Assembly: GCA_965267435.1 (NCBI GenBank)
Contig: OZ253960.1
Span: forward strand, 124,001-188,000
DNA length: 64,000 bases
Reading direction: 5' to 3'
From: JAWPMT01 sp965267435
GTDB taxonomy: Bacteria; Bacteroidota; Bacteroidia; Cytophagales; Cyclobacteriaceae
Part shown: positions 50,995-58,685 of the stretch, piece after piece
Layout of the letters: each line of letters starts with the position of its first letter
How positions within the stretch are numbered: position 1 is the stretch's first letter
Translations under genes and position numbers: made by a program
Notes under the pieces: model-generated
The model's database searches: none
What the model saw: only the letters and a program-made list of their open reading frames with translations
Told to the model about the DNA's origin: nothing

Positions 50995-51182
50995 GTTGTC
51001 AGTCCTCCATGGTCCCATCTCAGTCAGAACATCCTTTTGCACCGATTCAATTCCCCAAGATCAAAGATTTGTGAAACCCGATCACTAGTGGAAGCGACTT
51101 TCTCGCAAGGGTGCAGATTTTTGTTTAGTACAGCTCGTAAACCTGAGCTAATAATTGTAGACTTGAATAACCTTTGAGAATT

Positions 51183-52304
51183 ATGGAAATCGCCATCATA
51201 GGAGGTGGGATCACAGGGCTCACAACGAGCATTGCCCTTTCACAGCAGGGAATAGCAGCCACTGTTTTTGAAAGGTCACCAGAGATACAGACGGTGGGGG
51301 CAGGGATATGGCTCCAACCTAACGCGATGCGTGTTTTGGGTGAACTGGGCCTGAAAGAGGACTTGCTAACACAGGGCGCCGTCCTGCAACGTGCCGATAT
51401 CACAAATTCCCAACTGAAACCTTTTAAGGAGACTGGCCAGATGGTCATGTCTGATTCCCATGGAAACCGAACACTGGCCATTCACAGGGGGCGTCTCCAG
51501 GCCGTTTTGATGGACCATGCCAGGAAAAACCAAAAGGTGCTGTTGGGTAAGGAGTTTGTTGGTTACGAACAAGGCCAAAAGATCCGGGTGATGTTCCAAG
51601 ACGGAGACACGGAAGCGGATGTCTTGCTTGGTTGTGACGGTATTCGGTCGGAGGTTAGGAACCAAGTATTTCCGGAGGCGCGACTCAGGGCTTCGGGGCA
51701 GATATGTTGGCGGGGCATAGCTTCGCTGAATTTAGACGCTCCTTACAGGAATCGAGGCTTCGAAGCGTGGGGCAGTGGTCTAAGGTTTGGGCTTTCCAAT
51801 ATTTCAGATTCGGAGGTGTATTGGTTTGCCGTCGCAAAGCTGCCCGTTGGTGATGGCGTCAAAACAACAGATGACCTGGCCGAACTCTTCAAGGGATTTC
51901 ATCCCCAAATTCTGTCAATCATTAGCAACACCTCCAGCTTCCATACTGATGTACTTTCGGATCTGCAGCGGCTGCCTAATTGGCACAAAGGCGATTGCGG
52001 TCTTCTGGGAGATGCTGCTCATGCTACGACACCCAACATGGGCCAGGGTGCTTGTCAGGGAATCGAGGACGCGTACTTCATCTCACAACTGTTCCAGAAA
52101 AAAGACAACCCGGAGGCTGCATTTACAGCATTAGAGAGACTGAGAAGGAAGAAGGTGGATTACATTGTGAATACTTCTTGGCGGTTTGGAAAAGCCGCCC
52201 ACTCAGCGCTTGGAAGGAAAGTCTTGCCGTGGATTATTCGCATGACGCCGGAAAAGGTGGTGTCTCAGCAGCTTCAACAACTCTATCAGCTGTCGGAAGT
52301 CTGA
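51183..52304 (+). CDS. FAD-dependent monooxygenase
   Basis: This 373-residue protein begins MEIAIIGGGITGLTTSIALSQ, the dinucleotide-binding fold. It has DVLLGCDGIRSEVRN (the DG motif) and GLLGDAAHATTPNMGQGACQGIEDA (the GD motif), typical of aromatic-ring hydroxylases of the PHBH group. It would hydroxylate an aromatic or related compound using NAD(P)H and O2; the substrate is unknown. It is cytoplasmic. The ATG at 51183 is chosen over the one at 51174 because the fold begins directly at this Met. Confidence 0.91.
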   Translation: MEIAIIGGGITGLTTSIALSQQGIAATVFERSPEIQTVGAGIWLQPNAMRVLGELGLKEDLLTQGAVLQRADITNSQLKPFKETGQMVMSDSHGNRTLAIHRGRLQAVLMDHARKNQKVLLGKEFVGYEQGQKIRVMFQDGDTEADVLLGCDGIRSEVRNQVFPEARLRASGQICWRGIASLNLDAPYRNRGFEAWGSGLRFGLSNISDSEVYWFAVAKLPVGDGVKTTDDLAELFKGFHPQILSIISNTSSFHTDVLSDLQRLPNWHKGDCGLLGDAAHATTPNMGQGACQGIEDAYFISQLFQKKDNPEAAFTALERLRRKKVDYIVNTSWRFGKAAHSALGRKVLPWIIRMTPEKVVSQQLQQLYQLSEV

Positions 52305-52368
52305 GACAGTTGGCCATAATCGGCTATCTTACTCAGTAGGAGCACACTCCACTATTCAGCCCCCAACA

Positions 52369-53001
52369 ATGAAAAAGGTGACCCCATACAAAACGAAGAG
52401 AAATGCCATTGCCTCCCTCGACAATGGTGGTAGGTTTTACAACTGGGCGTCGAAGGCGAGAGATGGAACCATCACCACCGCTGAATTAAGAAAGGCAGCA
52501 GGGGTCATCTCCGGTGTGCAGAACATCATGGTGTACCTTGAAATGTCACTCGCTGAGTTTGAGGAGGATGAAAGAAACAGGGTGCTCGCCCACTTGTCCG
52601 CTGACTTGAAGGGGAAATACAATAGCCACAGACCCGACTATCTGCGATCCGATGATGATCTGTACAGGTTTGAGGATGGCGCCTCGGCGATCGTAACCGG
52701 TGTGCCTCGATTGGTGGATTCGAAGAGCGAATTCACGGGGTTCATCATGATACCCATCACCACAGGTGAAGTCACTACCTTCACAATGGTGCCGATCATA
52801 GAGGAGTACGACATCTACGAACTGGAGGGCGGCGAATTCAGCAGAAGGTTTTTTATTGGCCACAAGAAAAGCTCTCGCAAGCTTTCCGGCATGTCCGTGA
52901 GGTGTGGCGGTATATTCAAGGAATTGAAGGCCTCGTCGAAGGGCGGGGAGAGTCCCAACAGGTTCCTGGAAGTCATCTATTACACGCCGCTATCACGATG
53001 A
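52369..53001 (+). CDS. Cytoplasmic protein of unknown function
   Basis: This 210-residue protein lacks a signal peptide or membrane segment. It starts with an opening basic segment (MKKVTPYKTKRNAIASLDNG), then a helical part (LRKAAGVISGVQNIMVYLEM, EEDERNRVLAHLSAD), then a beta-rich region (FTGFIMIPITTGEVTTFTMV) and a closing strand (RFLEVIYYTPLS). No family was recognised. It is separated from the monooxygenase by 64 bases. Confidence 0.65.
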   Translation: MKKVTPYKTKRNAIASLDNGGRFYNWASKARDGTITTAELRKAAGVISGVQNIMVYLEMSLAEFEEDERNRVLAHLSADLKGKYNSHRPDYLRSDDDLYRFEDGASAIVTGVPRLVDSKSEFTGFIMIPITTGEVTTFTMVPIIEEYDIYELEGGEFSRRFFIGHKKSSRKLSGMSVRCGGIFKELKASSKGGESPNRFLEVIYYTPLSR

Positions 53002-53010
53002 AGAGGACAC

Positions 53011-53367
53011 TCAGTCCGCCGCGAGAGAGACGAGGTGCTGTAGCTCTTCGATTTGTGACTGTTTCTCCGTGAGTTCTTTCCTTTCCTTGTCCAGTGGTCC
53101 TCCTTTGAAATCTTCTAATTGTAGAGAGAGCTTGTACATCATGTCCTCCAGCGCTTCCAGTAGCAGGGGCTTGTATTTTGGGTGTAATTCCATCATTGGG
53201 TCAGTGTCTGAGTCCTTAGGGAATTTAGGGATTTGGTGATCTTTATTCAACCTATCCTGCGAGATTGATGGCAACAAGTCATGGCTCACTACCATGTCGT
53301 GCATCCATTGCAAATGGGTATTGGACAAGAGCCAATCATCGTCCGGCGACGGAATTCGTAGAAACAT
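53011..53367 (-). CDS. Small protein with C-terminal coiled coil, unknown function
   Basis: This 118-residue protein starts with MFLRIPSPDDDWLLSNTHLQW, then an alpha-helical part (HPKYKPLLLEALEDMMYKLS) and a C-terminal heptad pattern (DKERKELTEKQSQIEEL). It has no signal peptide or recognised domain. It converges with the preceding gene and is divergent from the next. The composition is plausible for a real gene, but no homologue is known to me. Confidence 0.55.
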   Translation of the reverse strand: MFLRIPSPDDDWLLSNTHLQWMHDMVVSHDLLPSISQDRLNKDHQIPKFPKDSDTDPMMELHPKYKPLLLEALEDMMYKLSLQLEDFKGGPLDKERKELTEKQSQIEELQHLVSLAAD

Positions 53368-53391
53368 TGACTCCAAACTTGTCGACTCACA

Positions 53392-54204
53392 ATGAAATAC
53401 TTAACCCTCACGATACTCATTCTCTTGCTCAATGAGCCATGCCTGGCTCAGTCCATCGTAGAACACAAAGTATACGACACGGAATTTGGTCGTTTTGATC
53501 TATGGTTGCAGGGTGAGCAGATCACAGGTTCTTATGAAATCGCTCCTAAGAAGATCATTGGTTCGATGTGGGCGCGTCTTGACGGCCTGACTGCGACTGG
53601 CCGATGGACTGATCCGGATGGAACGGGAGACATTGTGCTCATCTTCGAAGAGGGGTTGGAACAATTCAGAGCAGACTACAGGGGAGATGATGATCCTGAA
53701 AAATGGTATAGAGACCAATGGCATGGCATTGCGAAAGGCACCAACGAGCCCACGAAGGCGCCCTGCACTGGCCCTTCTTATGAGCTAATAAGGCCGTTCC
53801 TCGGGACGTGGGAGGAATTTGAACTCGATGAGCAGGGCGAGGAGACCTTCATCGGGACACTTCAAGTAAGATTGGCCGCTGGTGGATGTGCTTTGGTGCA
53901 GCGATTTACAAGTCCCGACTCCTCCTTTTCGTATGCCACTCAGGGGACTGTCGATACTGGATCTGGCTTCTGGGAGGAGCAATATGTTTTCAGCACCGGC
54001 TCTACCGCTGACTATCAGTGGATCGTCGATCAGGGTGATGTCGTGCAGCGAAAGGTTGGTGGTTCGCGACCCATGGACAAGCTGCACCAGTTGAGGTTTT
54101 CCGAATTGACAGCAAACAGCTATCTCGTTCTGGTGGAGCAATCTGCAGACGGGGGAAAAGACTGGACTATAACGAGTAAGACGAGGGTAAAACGGAAGCG
54201 ATAG
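53392..54204 (+). CDS. Exported protein of unknown function with beta-rich C-terminal domain
   Basis: This 270-residue protein has a signal peptide (about 1-19, ending CLAQS). The first half (about 20-115) has alternating strand patterns (FDLWLQGEQITGSYEI, GLTATGRWTDPDGTG, FRADYRGDDDPEKWY). The second half begins FLGTWEEFELDEQGEE and looks like a lipocalin/DUF1579-like barrel. The two parts may be separate domains joined by a cysteine-containing linker. Function is unknown. Confidence 0.72.
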   Translation: MKYLTLTILILLLNEPCLAQSIVEHKVYDTEFGRFDLWLQGEQITGSYEIAPKKIIGSMWARLDGLTATGRWTDPDGTGDIVLIFEEGLEQFRADYRGDDDPEKWYRDQWHGIAKGTNEPTKAPCTGPSYELIRPFLGTWEEFELDEQGEETFIGTLQVRLAAGGCALVQRFTSPDSSFSYATQGTVDTGSGFWEEQYVFSTGSTADYQWIVDQGDVVQRKVGGSRPMDKLHQLRFSELTANSYLVLVEQSADGGKDWTITSKTRVKRKR

Positions 54205-54215
54205 CGATCTGGGGT

Positions 54216-54223
54216 TAGTTTTG
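54216..54223 (+). promoter_or_regulatory. Putative -7 box (TAGTTTTG) for the radical SAM gene
   Basis: TAGTTTTG is a perfect TAnnTTTG match 17 bases before the ATG, giving a leader of about 11 bases. No -33 TTTG is visible at the right distance. Confidence 0.38.
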
Positions 54224-54239
54224 TGTCAAGGACATCATC

Positions 54240-55151
54240 ATGCCCCGCGAAATCGAAGTCAAATCGGTACTCAACAAGACGAAGAAGAGGGACAGCTGGT
54301 TTTTGGACGATTATACTTTCAATCCCTACAGCAGCTGCTCTTTCAATTGTCTGTATTGCTATATCCGTGGCAGCAAGTACGGCATCAACCTGGAGTCAAG
54401 TCTGGCGGCTAAGACGAATGCTATTGAACTGTTGGATAAGCAGTTGGCCAGTAGGGCCCGGCGCGGGCAGTATGGCATCATCGTCGTTTCTTCAGCGACG
54501 GACCCTTATTTACAGATCGAGAGCAAATATGAGCTAACACGAAAGGCGCTCGAGGTCATTTTGAAGCACAGGTTCCCTGTCCATGTAATCACGAAGTCGG
54601 ATTTGATCACCCGTGACTTTGACCTGCTAAAGCAAATCGACGAGGCGGCAGTCACTCCACAGGACTTGAGCTATTTGAATAGGGGAGTGATCATTAGCTA
54701 CTCCTTTTCGACGCTTGAAGATGATGTTGCCAAAATCTTTGAGCCAGGTGCAACACCTCCCAGCAAGCGCTTGCTCGCCCTTCGGCAGACTGTTGAGGAG
54801 CAGTTCCTGACAGGAGTAAGTTTCATGCCGCTCATTCCACACATCTCTGATACATCAGACCAGCTTCACCTGGCGTTTGCCACCTTTAACAAAGAAAAGA
54901 TAGACTATGTGCTGCCTGCGACCATTACCCTGTTTGGGTCGGACAAGGCGCATAGCAAACCGCTAATGCTGCAGGCCATTGCCAGGCACTACCCCCATTT
55001 GCTGGAGAAATACGAGGGCTTCTTTTCCGACAGTTCAGAAATGCCACGATACTATCAGCGAGCGTTCAATCAGAAGGTGTCAGAGCTGTGTCTGGAGTAC
55101 AATATCCCCAATAGCATTTTGGAGGCCGCTGCGCTAAAGTCCAGGCGCTAA
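54240..55151 (+). CDS. Radical SAM protein, spore photoproduct lyase (SplB)-related
   Basis: The 303-residue protein has the radical SAM cluster CSFNCLYC (CxxxCxxC), preceded by FNPYSSCSF, as in SPL-family proteins. FPVHVITKSDLITRDFDLL and GVIISYSFSTLEDDVAKIFEPGA follow the same pattern as the widespread SplB/Rv2578c-like group. Unlike true SplB, which repairs UV photoproducts, this group is not shown to act on DNA in Bacteroidota. Cytoplasmic; substrate unknown. Confidence 0.9.
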   Translation: MPREIEVKSVLNKTKKRDSWFLDDYTFNPYSSCSFNCLYCYIRGSKYGINLESSLAAKTNAIELLDKQLASRARRGQYGIIVVSSATDPYLQIESKYELTRKALEVILKHRFPVHVITKSDLITRDFDLLKQIDEAAVTPQDLSYLNRGVIISYSFSTLEDDVAKIFEPGATPPSKRLLALRQTVEEQFLTGVSFMPLIPHISDTSDQLHLAFATFNKEKIDYVLPATITLFGSDKAHSKPLMLQAIARHYPHLLEKYEGFFSDSSEMPRYYQRAFNQKVSELCLEYNIPNSILEAAALKSRR

Positions 55152-55246
55152 GGTCGTTTCCATTAGGCGGATGCTCATGTTCAGGGTGTCCGGTATTTCC
55201 GCTGGTTGCACGCCGTGATGGGCAATTGCATTATATTAAGGAAGCA

Positions 55247-56530
55247 ATGAGACTACTGAAAGACCTAAATGAACTGCTTGAGGCTGGTGTCATTACCCAG
55301 GATATTGCCGAGGGGATTGAAGCACATTATCGCAAAAAGGAAAGTGGGCAGAGGAATAGGCTTTTTGTCATTTTCGGTGTCCTTGGTGCCCTGCTCGTAG
55401 GGTTGGGCATCATTTTGATACTCGCTCACAATTGGGATGAACTCTCCCGGGCGACCAAGACTACAGTGGCCTTCCTGCCTCTGGTGATCGGCCAGGCGCT
55501 GTGTGCCTATACACTCATGAGACGTCAGGATAACCTTGCCTGGCGCGAGGGAGCAACGGTGTTCCTCATTTTCGCCATAGGGGCAAGTATCTCGCTGATC
55601 AGCCAGATTTACAACATCCCTGGCGATCTGGGTTCATTTTATCTTACCTGGAGCGTACTGACCCTTCCGTTGATCTACGTCATGAACTCGTCGATGGCTT
55701 CCTTGCTGTATCTGGTAGGGATTACTTGCTATGCCTGCGAGACCGGCTATTGGTCATCTCAGTCATCTGAACCTTACCTCTATTGGCTACTGCTGGCTGT
55801 TGGCTTGCCCCATTATTACCTGCTGGCCAAAAGCCGCCCCGGAAGCAACTTCACGATCTTTCACCACTGGATTGTTCCCCTTTCGCTTATCATCGTCCTG
55901 GGCACAGTCGCGAAAGGGCGCGATGAATTGATGTTCGTAGCCTATTTCGGCCTGTTTGGGTTGCTTTATCTTTTGGGTCAGGAAGAAAAACTCACAACGC
56001 ATCGGGTGCTGATCAATGGCTACAAGGTCATGGGATCTTTGGGAACTTTGGTGTTGCTGCTGATCATGAGTTTTGATGACTTCTGGCCATCGCTCAGAGA
56101 AGAACCTTTCAACAGCTCCTGGTTTTTGACACCCGAGTTCGCTGCCGCGGTTGTGATCTCACTGATAGCCGGAGCGCTCCTGTACTTTCGAAATCGCGGC
56201 CGCGTTTTTCGCGAGGTTGAGCCGTTAACTTACGTTTTTGTCATCTATATCGTCATCTTCATTATTGGCAACTTTTTCAAGATTGCCGTTGTATTGATCA
56301 ACCTCCTGGTATTGGCAGTAGCCATCGAGAGGATATCTGAGGGGGTGAAAAGGCAACACCTGGGTATTTTGAATTTCGGCTTAATGATTATTGTCGCTTT
56401 GGTCATCAGTCGATTTTTTGACACAGACCTAAGTTTTGTCTTTCGTGGACTCCTTTTTGTCACTGTGGGCGTAGGGTTCTTCCTCGCCAACTATTGGTTG
56501 TTGAAAAAGATAAAGGCCCATGAAGATTAG
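55247..56530 (+). CDS. DUF2157 membrane protein
   Basis: The 427-residue protein starts with a soluble helical domain (MRLLKDLNELLEAGVITQDIAEGIE) typical of DUF2157, then about ten transmembrane helices. The GLGIILILAHNWDELSRATK segment is characteristic. The ATG at 55247 has a purine-rich AAGGAAG just before it, one of the clearer ribosome-binding sites in the window; a TTG at 55226 is less likely. The gene overlaps the following GDYXXLXY gene by 11 bases, a combination that recurs in bacteria. Function unknown. Confidence 0.88.
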   Translation: MRLLKDLNELLEAGVITQDIAEGIEAHYRKKESGQRNRLFVIFGVLGALLVGLGIILILAHNWDELSRATKTTVAFLPLVIGQALCAYTLMRRQDNLAWREGATVFLIFAIGASISLISQIYNIPGDLGSFYLTWSVLTLPLIYVMNSSMASLLYLVGITCYACETGYWSSQSSEPYLYWLLLAVGLPHYYLLAKSRPGSNFTIFHHWIVPLSLIIVLGTVAKGRDELMFVAYFGLFGLLYLLGQEEKLTTHRVLINGYKVMGSLGTLVLLLIMSFDDFWPSLREEPFNSSWFLTPEFAAAVVISLIAGALLYFRNRGRVFREVEPLTYVFVIYIVIFIIGNFFKIAVVLINLLVLAVAIERISEGVKRQHLGILNFGLMIIVALVISRFFDTDLSFVFRGLLFVTVGVGFFLANYWLLKKIKAHED

Positions 56531-57104
56531 CCCTCGACTTTTGTTAGTGCTATTTGCGTTGGTGGCAGTTGCCCAGCTTTTTGTGCCAGCTAAGATGATA
56601 TGGGACAGGGAATCTGTGTTGCGCACCGGTGAGGAATTCAGATTTCGAACCCAGCCTATTGATCCCACGGACCCATTCCGTGGCAAATACATTTCCCTCT
56701 TTTACCCAGAGCAACTTGTGACAGTGTCAACTACAAATGACTGGGAGTGGGGTGAAAAGATTTATGTGACATTGCAAACAGACAGCCTTGGCTTTGCGAC
56801 AGTGGAGAATGGCTCAAAGGAAGTGCCTCAAATCAATGGGCCCTATATCGAGGCCACGGTGAGTAACATTGATTACGAGGACACGACCCGATTGTGGGTC
56901 GACCTTCCTTTTGATCGGTTCTACATGGAGGAGTCAAAAGCCTATGAGGCGGAGCAAGTGTACTGGCAGGCAGGGCAAGACACGCTGGTGACAAGCTATG
57001 CGCTCGTAAGTGTGAAAGATGGCCAGGCCGTGTTGAAAGACGTCTTTATCAATGGCACTCCGATCGCAGATGTTGTGAGGAACAACCGGCTCAACGAGCA
57101 GTAG
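56520..57104 (+). CDS. GDYXXLXY family membrane-anchored protein
   Basis: This 194-residue protein has an N-terminal hydrophobic helix (LLLVLFALVAVAQLFVPA), then the family motif in the form DPFRGKYISLFY, and an extracytoplasmic beta-rich region. The family is named after G-D-Y-x-x-L-x-Y; here GKYISLFY has a Lys in place of Asp. It overlaps the DUF2157 gene, as in other genomes, so the two probably act together. Function unknown. Confidence 0.86.
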   Translation: MKISPRLLLVLFALVAVAQLFVPAKMIWDRESVLRTGEEFRFRTQPIDPTDPFRGKYISLFYPEQLVTVSTTNDWEWGEKIYVTLQTDSLGFATVENGSKEVPQINGPYIEATVSNIDYEDTTRLWVDLPFDRFYMEESKAYEAEQVYWQAGQDTLVTSYALVSVKDGQAVLKDVFINGTPIADVVRNNRLNEQ

Positions 57105-57144
57105 GTACTGCTTAGCCGTTCTGTGGAATGATTGGAAATAGCGT

Positions 57145-57152
57145 TATCTTTG
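57145..57152 (+). promoter_or_regulatory. Putative -7 box (TATCTTTG) before the 57192 gene
   Basis: TATCTTTG matches TAnnTTTG exactly. TCTG at 57120-57123, 21 bases upstream, could act as a -33 box with one mismatch. The predicted leader is about 34 bases. Confidence 0.45.
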
Positions 57153-57191
57153 TTAATTCTCACGATTGTGAGCACGAAACAACTATCCAAA

Positions 57192-58208
57192 ATGACTAGA
57201 AATTTTACAATATTTTTCCTAGCCCTATTTGTTCATGTTTCGATGGCTCAATCGCAGCCGAAAGAGGACGTACCGTCTCTCATAAGGAGCATTTACAAGG
57301 GCACTGACTCTGGGGAGGCAATGAGTCGTCTGCTGGAGTTGAATTCCGCCGAGTCCGACCAACTCATTGCTTACACTTCAGAACTCACGAGATTGGTCAA
57401 TGACCGATTGACGGATGATCCCATGGATTTCGAGATGCTAAATCTCGCCCTCGAATTGTCCATGACGGAGCTGGTAGTCCTCAACAAGTCCGCTAGTGAC
57501 GCCGTCGTAAAGGCACACCAGGAAATCCGGGCTGATCTCAAGCAGGCCAAGGACTATCATGAATGGATCTGGGATGACAATGACTATCTCGTTAAACGAA
57601 CCCTAAGTGGACTGATGCTGGACCTTTTGGGATATGACAATCAAAGCAACAGCATCGAAGAACTCCGATCGAGCAACGCTCATTTCGAAGATCAGAGGCT
57701 GAGGATGTTCGCTTCTCTATCACTGGTCCGGCGGCAGCAGGAGGTCTCTGCGCAGTCTCTGAAAGCCATTGCCTCTGACGATGAGTCGCGCCAATTTCTA
57801 TTCAACGGGTTGAAGCAATTGGACAAACTTGAACTCTACCCAGCCGATTTCATTAGCCAAGAAGAGCTCTCCAAGTCTGATATGATCAATTGGCTACTGT
57901 ATCCCACAGAACTGGCAAGAATACCGTCAGCAATAGAGTTTATCCAGATGTTCACTATCGAATTTGATGATGTAGGTCCGGCGGACTTTTACCTGTGGAA
58001 GTTTAGGAGTGACCACGAGTCCTGGTCGAGCCAGGGTTGGATGGTTGGCCTCTCAGGGCCATTCGTGCGGGCGGAGACGCCTACGACGGAGCATTATGGA
58101 TTTACATTCAGTGCTTTCACAAAATTAGACGAGAAGACTCCTGATGAGCACTTTGATGAGATCGTTGATATCATGATCAGATGGCAGGAGGAGAATAGCA
58201 GGCAATAG
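57192..58208 (+). CDS. Exported helical protein of unknown function
   Basis: This 338-residue protein has a signal peptide (MTRNFTIFFLALFVHVSMAQ). The mature part is mainly alpha-helical and acidic (LALELSMTELVVLNKSASDA, RSSNAHFEDQRLRMFASL), and the C-terminal part contains aromatic strands (FYLWKFRSDHESW, GFTFSAFTKL). No domain was recognised. ATG at 57192 is preferred over an earlier one that would cross the promoter box. Confidence 0.72.
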   Translation: MTRNFTIFFLALFVHVSMAQSQPKEDVPSLIRSIYKGTDSGEAMSRLLELNSAESDQLIAYTSELTRLVNDRLTDDPMDFEMLNLALELSMTELVVLNKSASDAVVKAHQEIRADLKQAKDYHEWIWDDNDYLVKRTLSGLMLDLLGYDNQSNSIEELRSSNAHFEDQRLRMFASLSLVRRQQEVSAQSLKAIASDDESRQFLFNGLKQLDKLELYPADFISQEELSKSDMINWLLYPTELARIPSAIEFIQMFTIEFDDVGPADFYLWKFRSDHESWSSQGWMVGLSGPFVRAETPTTEHYGFTFSAFTKLDEKTPDEHFDEIVDIMIRWQEENSRQ

Positions 58209-58283
58209 GTCAGTGCTGGATGTTCTATGCCCAGGCCGGAAAATTCTGCTACAATCATGAAGTGACTGATTTATATTAGGCTC

Positions 58284-58652
58284 ATGGGATCACATCCAAT
58301 CAACCTCGCCATCCGCTTCATTTTGGAAGTACTTGCTTTAATCTCTTTTGGGACGTATGGCTGGAATCAGACGGACGGGTGGATGAGGTTTGTTGCGGGG
58401 ATTGGGCTTCCTTTCCTTCTAGCTGGCGCATGGGCAATTTTTGCCGTACCTGACGATCCCAGTCGGTCTGGAGCGGCTCCTGTAGTTACTCCTGGTTTAG
58501 TGCGGCTGCTGCTAGAGTTGGCTTTTTTTGCTTTCGCGACCTGGTGCTTCCGGGAGAATGGTCATCTCAAGTCGGGGCTTGTGTTCGGCGTTGTGATACT
58601 CATTCACTATGTCGTTTCCTACGATCGCATTGTGTGGTTGCTAAAACACTGA
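58284..58652 (+). CDS. YrdB-like (DUF2568) membrane protein
   Basis: This 122-residue protein has four hydrophobic segments and the family pattern: NLAIRFILEVLALISFGTYG, then AGIGLPFLLAGAWAIFAVPDDPSRSG, VRLLLELAFFAFATW and HYVVSYDRI. These are hallmarks of DUF2568/YrdB proteins, which have no known function. It is an inner membrane protein. It lies 33 bases before the glycosidase gene. Confidence 0.88.
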   Translation: MGSHPINLAIRFILEVLALISFGTYGWNQTDGWMRFVAGIGLPFLLAGAWAIFAVPDDPSRSGAAPVVTPGLVRLLLELAFFAFATWCFRENGHLKSGLVFGVVILIHYVVSYDRIVWLLKH

Positions 58653-58685
58653 ATATATTGAGGCTAGCCTAAAGCCAATGCCCTC